Under the pieces are notes generated by a model, which saw only the letters and a list, made by a program, of their open reading frames with translations, searched no databases and was not told the DNA's origin. This document shows positions 1-5,707 of a stretch of DNA of 13,296 bases, one piece after another. Every line of letters starts with the position of its first letter. Within the stretch, counting starts at the first letter, position 1. This stretch comes from an uncultured Eubacteriales bacterium (GTDB taxonomy: Bacteria > Bacillota > Clostridia > Oscillospirales > CAG-272): NCBI GenBank assembly GCA_900548735.1, contig URMC01000045.1:1-13296 (forward strand), read 5' to 3'. The translations under genes and the position numbers were made by a program.

Positions 1-83
1 ATTTGAAATTTTTCTACGTGTACGGGCCCTCCGGCAATTTTTTTCTGGCTTTTTTTTGCCGAATAATTTTAAAACAATAACAA
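1..83. other. AT-rich stretch with no recognised gene
   Basis: I see no gene in this U/A-rich end of the window. A six-base inverted repeat, CGGCAA with TTGCCG, spans about 32-61, but its 18-base loop is made mostly of T runs, so it is weak as a structure. It probably belongs to the space downstream of the neighbouring minus-strand gene. Confidence 0.5.
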
Positions 84-114
84 AAATCCCCGCCGCGGCA
101 TTGCCGCGGCGGGG
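82..114 (-). terminator. Rho-independent terminator of the CNNM gene
   Basis: An 11-bp all-GC stem (88-98 with 104-114) closes a five-base loop. On the minus strand it is followed by ATTTTTG. It starts 12 bases after the stop codon of the CNNM-family gene and should end its transcript. Confidence 0.9.
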
Positions 115-126
115 GTGAATTGCAAA

Positions 127-1419
127 TCAGGCAATCAGGCGGACTTCGGTTTTGCCGATGACGTGGTTTTTGACTTCCAGCACGCGGATTTCCAGTTTGG
201 CATTGCCGCAGGTGAAGGTTTCGCCGTCGTCCGGCACTCTGTCGATAAGCCCGGTAATATAGCCGCCGAAAGTCTCGCTTTCGTTCCCTTCAAAATCCAG
301 GTTCAGGGCTTTTGCCACGTCTTCCAGCGGCACGGTGCCCAGCACCGAATAGGTGCCGTCCGCATTGCGGGCGATCTCCGGGGCGGTTTCTTCCTCCGGC
401 TCTTTCAACTCACCCAGCAGCGTTTCGGTCAGGTCGTGCAAAGTCACCACGCCGGCAACGCCGCCGTATTCATCCAGCAAGACCGCGAAAAAGCACTTCT
501 TTTCCTGCATTTTACGGAAAAGCACGTTCGCCCGCATCCCTGCGGGCACGAAAAACGGCTGCTCGGTGGCGTTTTGCAACACGCTTTCCCGCCCCGTGTC
601 CGCAAGGCGGAAATAATCTCTGGTGTCCAGAATATACAGCACCTCGTCCGCGTCCCCGCGGCAAACAGGGTATTTGGTATGGCGGGTCTCCATAATCGTT
701 TTCCGCCAGGTCTCGTCATCATCCTCCATCCGTAGAATCACGGTATTGACCCGGTGGGTGCAGATTTCATCCGCGGCGATGTCGTTGAATTCAAACACAT
801 TTTCAATCAGCTCGGTTTCCGCGGTTTCGATATTCCCCTGCTCCTCGCCTTCGCTCAGCATCAGGCGGATTGCCTCTTCGGTGACGGGCTCCTCCTCTTC
901 CTCCGGGCTGACGCCGAAAAGACGGAGCACCCCGTTGGTAGAAACCGTCAGCAACCACACCAGCGGCGCAAAGACCTTGGAAACGCCATACAGCATCCCG
1001 GACATGCCGAGCGCCATTTTCTCGGCTTTTTTCATAGCAAGGCGTTTGGGCACCAGCTCCCCGAAAACAAGGTTGAAATAGGCAAGCACGATCGTAATCA
1101 GCACGATCATGGCGTTTTTGAGCACCGCCGGGGAAATCGGCGTGCCTTTTGCAATCAACCACGCCGCCAGCGGTGTGGCAAAGTTCTCCGCCGCAAAGGC
1201 GCTTTGCAACAGCCCCGCCAAGGTGATGGCAACCTGAATGGTGGCAAGAAATTTTGCGGGTTGTTCGGTCAGCTTGACCAGTTTTTTTGCCCCGCGGTTG
1301 CCCTCATCCGCCATATGTTTCAGTTTGGTTTCATTGACGGAAATCACCGCGATCTCCGCACTGGCAAAAACGGCGTTGAGAAAAATCAGAACGACCAGTA
1401 ATAATATAGGGATAAACAT
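127..1419 (-). CDS. CNNM/HlyC-CorC family membrane protein (DUF21 + CBS pair + CorC_HlyC)
   Basis: A 430-residue integral membrane protein with the full architecture of the CNNM/CorC group. The DUF21 transmembrane domain covers about 1-190, with helices near 1-22, 55-80, 98-124 and 136-168, and the family signatures ASAEIA (19-24) and FGELVPKRLA (119-128). A cytosolic CBS pair (about 205-335) ends with LLDEYGGVAGVVTLHDL, and a CorC_HlyC domain (about 348-428) follows. Acidic runs at 173-177 and 339-344 mark the domain borders. Characterised relatives, such as MpfA of Firmicutes, are linked to magnesium export and tolerance, and older annotations say 'hemolysin'. Cation export is therefore the likely role, but the ion is inferred. 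The ATG at 1419 has an AAAGGAG 11 bases upstream. The gene is alone in its unit, with a consensus promoter and a long structured leader upstream and a terminator downstream. The length is normal for the family and no defect is visible. Confidence 0.93.
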   Translation of the reverse strand: MFIPILLLVVLIFLNAVFASAEIAVISVNETKLKHMADEGNRGAKKLVKLTEQPAKFLATIQVAITLAGLLQSAFAAENFATPLAAWLIAKGTPISPAVLKNAMIVLITIVLAYFNLVFGELVPKRLAMKKAEKMALGMSGMLYGVSKVFAPLVWLLTVSTNGVLRLFGVSPEEEEEPVTEEAIRLMLSEGEEQGNIETAETELIENVFEFNDIAADEICTHRVNTVILRMEDDDETWRKTIMETRHTKYPVCRGDADEVLYILDTRDYFRLADTGRESVLQNATEQPFFVPAGMRANVLFRKMQEKKCFFAVLLDEYGGVAGVVTLHDLTETLLGELKEPEEETAPEIARNADGTYSVLGTVPLEDVAKALNLDFEGNESETFGGYITGLIDRVPDDGETFTCGNAKLEIRVLEVKNHVIGKTEVRLIA

Positions 1420-1430
1420 ATCAAAAAATT

Positions 1431-1437
1431 CTCCTTT
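1431..1437 (-). promoter_or_regulatory. Ribosome binding site of the CNNM gene, abutting a leader hairpin
   Basis: AAAGGAG lies 11 bases before the ATG at 1419, a long spacing. Its first base directly touches the base of the leader hairpin at 1438-1494, so folding of that hairpin could affect ribosome access. Confidence 0.7.
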
Positions 1438-1494
1438 GTTTCTTTTTACCCGTGCGCGTCAGATATCACTGCATAAAGCTACACGGAAAGAAAC
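1438..1494 (-). promoter_or_regulatory. Leader hairpin spanning the end of the leader ORF, next to the CNNM ribosome site
   Basis: On the minus strand GTTTCTTT (1487-1494) pairs with AAAGAAAC (1438-1445), and CCGTG (1482-1486) pairs with CACGG (1450-1454). A four-base bulge lies at 1446-1449 and the loop has 27 bases. The 5' arm lies inside the 28-codon leader ORF. The 3' arm lies after its stop codon and ends one base before AAAGGAG. This places the structure where a ribosome on the leader ORF would open it. Its regulatory role is inferred. Confidence 0.5.
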
Positions 1495-1545
1495 ATTGGG
1501 GAAAGGTCCATTTGCGTCACTGTCGCCGTCGGCAGTCTCCTCCAT
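1459..1545 (-). CDS. Putative 28-residue acidic leader peptide upstream of the CNNM gene
   Basis: A short ORF of 28 codons plus TGA, starting ATG at 1545. Upstream is AAGGAGGTGA (1556-1565), one of the best ribosome sites in the window, with 11 bases from AGGAGG to the ATG. The product begins MEETADGDSD, with five acidic residues in the first ten, then has two prolines at 14 and 16 (GPFP), and ends CSDI. It has no membrane segment and I recognise no family. It lies inside the transcript that starts near 1600 and ends 39 bases before the CNNM start. Early acidic and proline-bearing nascent chains are known to destabilise ribosomes at low magnesium, as in E. coli MgtL, so a sensing leader peptide is possible. 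It may also be a chance ORF in a structured leader. Confidence 0.45.
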   Translation of the reverse strand: MEETADGDSDANGPFPNVSFRVALCSDI

Positions 1546-1564
1546 GTATGGAATCACCTCCTTC

Positions 1565-1600
1565 AAAAATTGCCGGGCGGGGTTTGCCGTCCGGCTTTTT
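1565..1600. terminator. Terminator-like hairpin at the 5' end of the CNNM transcript
   Basis: The arms GCCGGGCGG (1572-1580) and CCGTCCGGC (1587-1595) form a nine-bp stem with a six-base loop. On the plus strand every position pairs (one G-U) and TTTTT follows at once. On the minus strand one pair becomes A/C and AATTTTTG follows. It therefore looks best as a plus-strand or bidirectional terminator, although no plus-strand gene lies before it. In the CNNM transcript it would occupy about the first 5-35 nucleotides and could act as a stabilising or attenuating 5' hairpin. Confidence 0.55.
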
Positions 1601-1606
1601 GTAATA

Positions 1607-1635
1607 TTATATCATAATAAAAAATACCGTGTCAA
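1607..1635 (-). promoter_or_regulatory. Consensus vegetative promoter of the CNNM gene
   Basis: TTGACA (1630-1635) and TATAAT (1607-1612) are separated by exactly 17 bases, a perfect sigma-A type promoter on the minus strand. Transcription should start near 1600. This leaves a leader of about 180 bases before the CNNM start codon. Confidence 0.88.
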
Positions 1636-1654
1636 AGACGATGTGGGGGCGACG

Positions 1655-1706
1655 GGAACAAAAACAGCCCACCCAAACCGGATTTTGCCGTTTGGGCAGG
1701 CTGTTT
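1655..1706 (-). terminator. Rho-independent terminator of sigG
   Basis: A 17-bp stem (1662-1678 with 1690-1706), including two G-U pairs on the minus strand, is followed by TTTTTGTT. It begins about 30 bases after the sigG stop codon and separates sigG from the promoter of the next gene. Confidence 0.9.
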
Positions 1707-1736
1707 CTTGATTTTTCACGCGCGCGGTGGGCAAAA

Positions 1737-2510
1737 TCACAGGTATTCCCGCATTTTGCCGAGCGCCCCTTTTTCCAGGCGCGACACCTGCGCTTGGGAA
1801 ATGCCGATGCTTTCCGCAATTTCCATCTGCGTTTTGTTCTGATAAAAGCGCATTTCGATAATCCCCCGCTCCCGCTCCGAAAGTTTACTCATCGCGTCGC
1901 GCAGGGCGATATTTTCAAGCCAGCGTTCATCACTGACAGAATTGTCGCTCAGCTGATCTATAATATAGATGGAGTCGCCGTTTTCACTATATACCGGTTC
2001 AAAAAGAGAAATCGGCTCAACGATTGCTTCCAGCGCCTGCGCCACCGCTTCTTTGCTCTCGCCAAGGCGCGCGGCAATCTCTGCGGTGTCCGGCTCTTTT
2101 TCCTTTTCCCTTGCCAGCTCATCCCGCACCTGCAGGGCGCGATAGGCAAGATCGCGCACCGAGCGGCTGATACGGATGGAGTTGTTATCCCGCAGATACC
2201 GCCGGATCTCGCCGATGATCATCGGCACCGCATAGGTGGAAAACTTAACGTCCAGCTCCGTGTTGAAATGATCCACCGCCTTTACAAGACCAATACAACC
2301 GACCTGAAACAGGTCGTCCGCATTTTCCTTGCGCCCGGAAAAGCGCTGGATGATACTGAGCACCAACCGCAGATTTCCGTTGATCAGTTCCTCCCTTGCC
2401 TGCCCGTCTCCGGCGCGGGCTTTTTTCAAAAGTTCCGTCTTTTCCTCGTCCGTCAGGGTTTTTAATTTTGCGGTATTGACCCCGCAAATTTCCACTTTAT
2501 TATAGTACAT
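1737..2510 (-). CDS. sigG: RNA polymerase forespore sigma factor SigG
   Basis: A 257-residue late forespore sigma factor, matching SigG closely in length (about 260) and sequence. The diagnostic N-terminus NKVEICGV (4-11) is present. Region 2 follows with NGNLRLVLS (44-52), DDLFQVGCIG (65-74) and the -10-binding stretch FSTYAVPMIIGEIRRYLRD (90-108). Region 4 ends in a helix-turn-helix at about 226-247 (TQMEIAESIGISQAQVSRLE). Asn44 matches the Asn that makes forespore sigma factors sensitive to the anti-sigma factor Gin/CsfB; mother-cell sigmas have Glu there. SigG directs late forespore genes such as those for spore DNA protection and germination. In Bacillus sigG follows spoIIGA-sigE; here it stands alone between two terminators. 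The ATG at 2510 is preceded by GGAGG with a short five-base spacing. Upstream are a SigF/SigG-like promoter and a leader hairpin. Confidence 0.96.
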   Translation of the reverse strand: MYYNKVEICGVNTAKLKTLTDEEKTELLKKARAGDGQAREELINGNLRLVLSIIQRFSGRKENADDLFQVGCIGLVKAVDHFNTELDVKFSTYAVPMIIGEIRRYLRDNNSIRISRSVRDLAYRALQVRDELAREKEKEPDTAEIAARLGESKEAVAQALEAIVEPISLFEPVYSENGDSIYIIDQLSDNSVSDERWLENIALRDAMSKLSERERGIIEMRFYQNKTQMEIAESIGISQAQVSRLEKGALGKMREYL

Positions 2511-2515
2511 CCCGA

Positions 2516-2550
2516 CCTCCGTACCGGGCGTGGGAAACGTTTTCCCGGTA
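2516..2550 (-). promoter_or_regulatory. 5' leader hairpin of sigG next to its ribosome site
   Basis: TACCGGG (2544-2550) pairs with CCCGGTA (2522-2528) across a 15-base loop. An alternative inner hairpin, GGGAAA with TTTCCC (2541-2546 with 2532-2537), shares the CCC/GGG and so excludes the first. The outer stem ends one base before GGAGG (2516-2520). If transcription starts near 2550 the hairpin is the very 5' end of the mRNA. Control of SigG translation is plausible but inferred. Confidence 0.5.
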
Positions 2551-2555
2551 AGGTC

Positions 2556-2586
2556 AGTATTGACGCGGGTCGGGTTTGCTTATTCA
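2556..2586 (-). promoter_or_regulatory. Candidate SigF/SigG-type promoter of sigG
   Basis: TGAATA (2581-2586) is an excellent forespore -35 element. CAATACT (2556-2562) stands 18 bases downstream, near the consensus CATACTA, with an imperfect -10. No good vegetative promoter is seen in this gap. Forespore transcription and autoregulation of sigG is the known pattern in Bacillus. Confidence 0.5.
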
Positions 2587-2593
2587 AAAGCAG

Positions 2594-2623
2594 AAAAGGC
2601 AAATCCTTCCGGATTTGCCTTTT
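2594..2623 (-). terminator. Rho-independent terminator of the ymfF-ymfH-lgt-folD operon
   Basis: A perfect 13-bp stem, AAAAGGCAAATCC with GGATTTGCCTTTT, closes a four-base loop just after the folD stop codon. It is T-rich on the 3' side on both strands. It ends the folD message on the minus strand. Confidence 0.92.
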
Positions 2624-2626
2624 GCG

Positions 2627-3481
2627 TTATTTGAGTGAAAGTTCTGCGGCTTTCAGGGTGTTGCAAAGCAGCATCGCAATGGTCATTGGTCCCACGCCCC
2701 CCGGCACCGGGGTAATGGCGGAAGCCACCGGCTCCACCCTTTCAAAATTCACATCCCCGCACAGTTTGCCGTCCGCAGGGCGGCGATTCATCCCCACGTC
2801 AATCACCACGGCACCGGGCTTGACATAGGTTTCGTCAAAAAACTCCGGCTTGCCGATCGCCGTGACCAGAATATCCGCGCGGCGGCAGACCTCGGGCAGA
2901 TTTTTCGTGTGGCTGTGGCACACCGTGACCGTGCCGCCCGCGTGCAATAAAAGCATTGCCTGCGGCTTGCCCACGATGTTGGATCGCCCGACCACCACGC
3001 ATTCCTTTCCGTCCGGTGAGATGTCACTGCGTTTTAAGAGTTCCATCACCCCGGCGGGGGTGCACGGCAGAAAATCGTAATCGCCGATCATAATTCTGCC
3101 CACGTTATAAGGGTGGAACGCGTCCACATCTTTGCGAGGGTCGATGGAAAGCAGTACTTTTTCCGCGTCCAGATGGCGCGGCAGGGGCAGTTGCACCAAA
3201 ATCCCGTGTACGCTTGTATCCGCATTCAACTCCGCAACCACGGAAAGCAGTTCTTCCTCCTTCGTATCCTCCGGCAGTTCAATCACGGTGGAAGCAATGC
3301 CGATTTCTTCACAGGCGCGCTGTTTGTTGCGCACATAAACCTTGGAGGCGGGGTTCTCCCCCACGATAATCACCGCAAGCCCCGGCGCAAAGCCGTTTGC
3401 CGCGCGGAATTCGGCAACCTTCTTTGTCAGTTCTCCGCGGATCTCGCCCGCAATCTGTTTCCCGTCAATCCGTTTTGCCAT
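2627..3481 (-). CDS. folD: Bifunctional methylenetetrahydrofolate dehydrogenase / methenyl-THF cyclohydrolase FolD
   Basis: A 284-residue cytosolic enzyme that interconverts 5,10-methylene-THF, 5,10-methenyl-THF and 10-formyl-THF, supplying one-carbon units for purine synthesis and initiator tRNA formylation. Visible family features are the catalytic YVRNK (Tyr49, Lys53), HGILVQLPLP (92-101, with the conserved Gln97), DVDAFHP (118-124; the usual form is DVDGFHP), the dinucleotide motif VVVGRSNIVGKP (about 163-174) and PGGVGPMT near the C-terminus. Length is typical. The start codon lies inside the end of lgt, giving a 17-base overlap in another frame. The upstream site is a run of seven G with ACGGCA before ATG, so translation is probably coupled to lgt. 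It is the last gene of its operon. Cofactor use (NADP or NAD) cannot be told from the sequence. Confidence 0.97.
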   Translation of the reverse strand: MAKRIDGKQIAGEIRGELTKKVAEFRAANGFAPGLAVIIVGENPASKVYVRNKQRACEEIGIASTVIELPEDTKEEELLSVVAELNADTSVHGILVQLPLPRHLDAEKVLLSIDPRKDVDAFHPYNVGRIMIGDYDFLPCTPAGVMELLKRSDISPDGKECVVVGRSNIVGKPQAMLLLHAGGTVTVCHSHTKNLPEVCRRADILVTAIGKPEFFDETYVKPGAVVIDVGMNRRPADGKLCGDVNFERVEPVASAITPVPGGVGPMTIAMLLCNTLKAAELSLK

Positions 3482-4418
3482 TGCCGTCCCCCCCGTTTTT
3501 CTGTTCCGGCTCCGTTTTGGCAGAGCCCTTTTCTGTCCGCTTGCCGATGCCGCGCAGTTTTTCGTAAACAGGAGCGTACTCCGCCTTTGCCGCCTCTGCG
3601 CGGTTGGCGCGGATCAGGAAGTAGACGAGCAGTGCCGTGCAGATCACAAAGCAAAGGAATCCCACGACCTGCGAAATGCGGAACACGCCGATATACAGGC
3701 TGTCGGTGCGAAGCCCCTCAATGAACATCCGCCCGAAGCCGTACCATGCGAGATACTCCAGCGTGACCTGCCCGTTGAATTTTTTCTTTTTGTAAAATAC
3801 GTTAATCAGGATAAACCCGATCAGGTTCCACACCGACTCATAAAGAAACGTGGGGTGGTAGTAGGTAAACCGCCCGTTGGAGCCCATCAACCCCATGCGG
3901 AAGAAGAAGTTTTCGGAGACCTCAAGCCCGTGGCACTCCCCGTTGACGAAGTTGCCCCATCTGCCGATGATCTGCCCCAACATCACGCCGGGGGAAACCA
4001 TATCAAACACGCGGAAAATGCGGTCTTTGTCAAACTTTTTCCATTTGCTGACGATAAACAGACCCAGCGCGCCGCCGATGATGGCGCCGTAGATGGCGAT
4101 GCCGCCCTCCCAGATGGCAATCACATCGTAAAAGCTGTGATAAATACCGTCTTTGATGGTGGTCAGCACATAGTAGGTGCGTGCACCCACAATAGCAAGC
4201 GCCACGGTGACCAGGGTGTAGTCAATCAGGTCATCGGCGCTGATCCCCTCGTATTTGGAGCGATAGAGCGCATAAAGGAACGCACACACAATCCCCAGTG
4301 TGAGAATAATGCCGTACCAGCGCACCTCAAGCCCCCCGAAAATCGGCAGGGTGAACGCCACCTTGTTGATGGTAAATTCCCCGATCCCGAAACCGGGGAA
4401 ACTCATCGTTGTACTCAT
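3465..4418 (-). CDS. lgt: Prolipoprotein diacylglyceryl transferase Lgt
   Basis: A 317-residue polytopic membrane enzyme. It moves diacylglycerol from phosphatidylglycerol to the lipobox cysteine of prolipoproteins, the first step of lipoprotein maturation. The Lgt signature GRWGNFVNGE is at 152-161, with Arg153 matching the essential Arg143 of E. coli. Other family stretches are EVRWYGIILTLG (31-42), IWEGGIAIYGAIIGG (102-116) and FGRMFIEGLRTDSLY in the C-terminal half. The E. coli His103 position appears as Tyr110. A charged, disordered-looking tail of about 35 residues follows the last helix and overlaps the folD start. ATG at 4418 has AAGGAGGA upstream, inside the end of ymfH, with only two bases between the genes. 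A second ATG five codons in (4406) is less well placed. In Bacillus lgt often lies near hprK; here its partners are the M16 pair and folD. Confidence 0.97.
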   Translation of the reverse strand: MSTTMSFPGFGIGEFTINKVAFTLPIFGGLEVRWYGIILTLGIVCAFLYALYRSKYEGISADDLIDYTLVTVALAIVGARTYYVLTTIKDGIYHSFYDVIAIWEGGIAIYGAIIGGALGLFIVSKWKKFDKDRIFRVFDMVSPGVMLGQIIGRWGNFVNGECHGLEVSENFFFRMGLMGSNGRFTYYHPTFLYESVWNLIGFILINVFYKKKKFNGQVTLEYLAWYGFGRMFIEGLRTDSLYIGVFRISQVVGFLCFVICTALLVYFLIRANRAEAAKAEYAPVYEKLRGIGKRTEKGSAKTEPEQKNGGDGNGKTD

Positions 4419-4420
4419 AG

Positions 4421-5707
4421 TTATTCCTCCTTTTCCTCTTCAGGATAGACAACGGAAAGCGTGAAACGCTCCGACAGGAACGCCTCGCGGAACAGATTTT
4501 CCACATAGGCGAAATCAAGGTCCTGCAAAACTTTGGTGTATTCAAAAATTTCCGCGCCCTCCAGCGTGAAGCACAGCAGTGTTTCGGCAATTTCCTCCGT
4601 GGAGTCAAAGCCCTTGATATATTCCGCGTACTCTACGCGGCGGCAACGCTCAAATTCCGCAGGAGAAAGCCCTGTTTCCCGCTTTTTCTCAAAATAAGCG
4701 AGAATTTTTTCAAACACCCGTTCCGGGTCGTCCGCCTCGCCGAAAAGCCGCAGGTACGAAAAGCCCTCGGTCAGGGCGTAATCTGCGGTGAAATCCGCGC
4801 CGATCTCACCGCTGCCGAACAGTTCGTTAAACAGTTCCCCCGATTGTGAAAACAGCATTTCGGAAAGAACTGCAAAGCCCGCGTCTCGTTTCGTGCGCTC
4901 CGTGGCGCAAAGGCGATAGCCCTCGTCCTTCATCCCGATACAAAACGCCGGTTTTGCCACCTGACCGCGAATCTTTGCCACACGCGTCAACGCGGCGGCG
5001 CTTTCCTTTACGATACCCCGCGGCGGGCGCGGCGCGCCGGGGGTGGGCGGCAATTCTTTCTCGGCGATTTTTGCCACCGTCTCCGGTGTGATATTACCGC
5101 ACACCACCAAGGTCAGGTTAGCGGGGGTGTAATAGGTGCGGTAAGCGTTGTACAGCACGTCCGGCGTGATTTCCTCAATAGAGGCAAGCGACCCGCAGAT
5201 CTCGTCCTTTACCGGGTGCGAAGCATACAGCCCGCGTAACATCTGATAATAAGCGCGGTTATAGGGGTTGTCCCCGGTCTGGCGGATTTCCTCGCCGATG
5301 ATACCCCGCTCCCTTGCCACCGATTCCTCGGTGAAATACGGGTGGGTGACAAAGCGGATCAGTTCGGTCAGCGCCTCCTCCACCCGCTCGGTAGCGGAAA
5401 ACAGATACACCGTGCGCGTGGCGGCGGTATATGCGTTTGCATCCGCCCCCAGCGCGGAGAATTTTTCAAAAGAATCGCTCCCGTCCTCGTTGGAAAACAG
5501 CTTATGCTCCAAAAAGTGCGCCACGCCCGCGGGGTATTTCTCCCCGTCGGCGCCGGTTCTGTCCACGGAACCGAAATCCGTGGCAAGCAGGGCGTAGGTA
5601 GTGGTCATCTTTTTGGGAAACACGTAAATTTTCATCCCGGATGGGTGGCGGTAAAAATGATAGGTCTCGTTCAGCAGATCGCTGTGAAACACGGAAAATT
5701 TGCTCAT
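4421..5707 (-). CDS. ymfH: M16 zinc metalloprotease, YmfH-like (catalytic subunit)
   Basis: A 428-residue M16 (insulinase/pitrilysin) protein with the inverted zinc motif HFLEH at 64-68 (His64, Glu67, His68). The downstream ERGIIGEE (133-140) supplies the probable third ligand Glu140. The N-terminal half is catalytic; the C-terminal half is the non-catalytic M16 repeat. There is no signal peptide, so it is likely cytosolic. With its neighbour it forms the pair called YmfF/YmfH in Bacillus, now annotated as associated with the 5-aminopentanol modification of EF-P; the exact substrate is not known to me. The frame is open upstream to 5824, but the ATG at 5707 overlaps the ymfF stop codon as ATGA and has GGAGGAGGA before it, so I chose this start. 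Translation is probably coupled to ymfF, and lgt begins two bases after the stop. Confidence 0.93.
   Translation of the reverse strand: MSKFSVFHSDLLNETYHFYRHPSGMKIYVFPKKMTTTYALLATDFGSVDRTGADGEKYPAGVAHFLEHKLFSNEDGSDSFEKFSALGADANAYTAATRTVYLFSATERVEEALTELIRFVTHPYFTEESVARERGIIGEEIRQTGDNPYNRAYYQMLRGLYASHPVKDEICGSLASIEEITPDVLYNAYRTYYTPANLTLVVCGNITPETVAKIAEKELPPTPGAPRPPRGIVKESAAALTRVAKIRGQVAKPAFCIGMKDEGYRLCATERTKRDAGFAVLSEMLFSQSGELFNELFGSGEIGADFTADYALTEGFSYLRLFGEADDPERVFEKILAYFEKKRETGLSPAEFERCRRVEYAEYIKGFDSTEEIAETLLCFTLEGAEIFEYTKVLQDLDFAYVENLFREAFLSERFTLSVVYPEEEKEE

Noticed and set aside
1..83. Possible second terminator or small RNA at the left edge
   Set aside because: The only inverted repeat is six bases with a U-rich 18-base loop. 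That is too weak to call.
115..1401. Plus-strand open frames (115-735 and 754-1401) opposite the CNNM gene
   Set aside because: Both are antisense shadows in GC-rich DNA. The minus-strand frame carries complete DUF21, CBS and CorC_HlyC domains.
1546..1566. Plus-strand GGAATCACCTCCTT, like the 3' end of a 16S rRNA gene
   Set aside because: No 16S sequence precedes it. It is the complement of a very strong Shine-Dalgarno site on the minus strand.
1629..2465. Plus-strand open frame of 278 codons opposite sigG
   Set aside because: SigG is certain on the minus strand, and the plus frame runs through the sigG terminator.
3342..4448. Plus-strand open frame of 368 codons opposite lgt
   Set aside because: It is a shadow of lgt, whose motifs are unmistakable. 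The frame is His/Pro-rich without recognisable domains and has no promoter or ribosome site.
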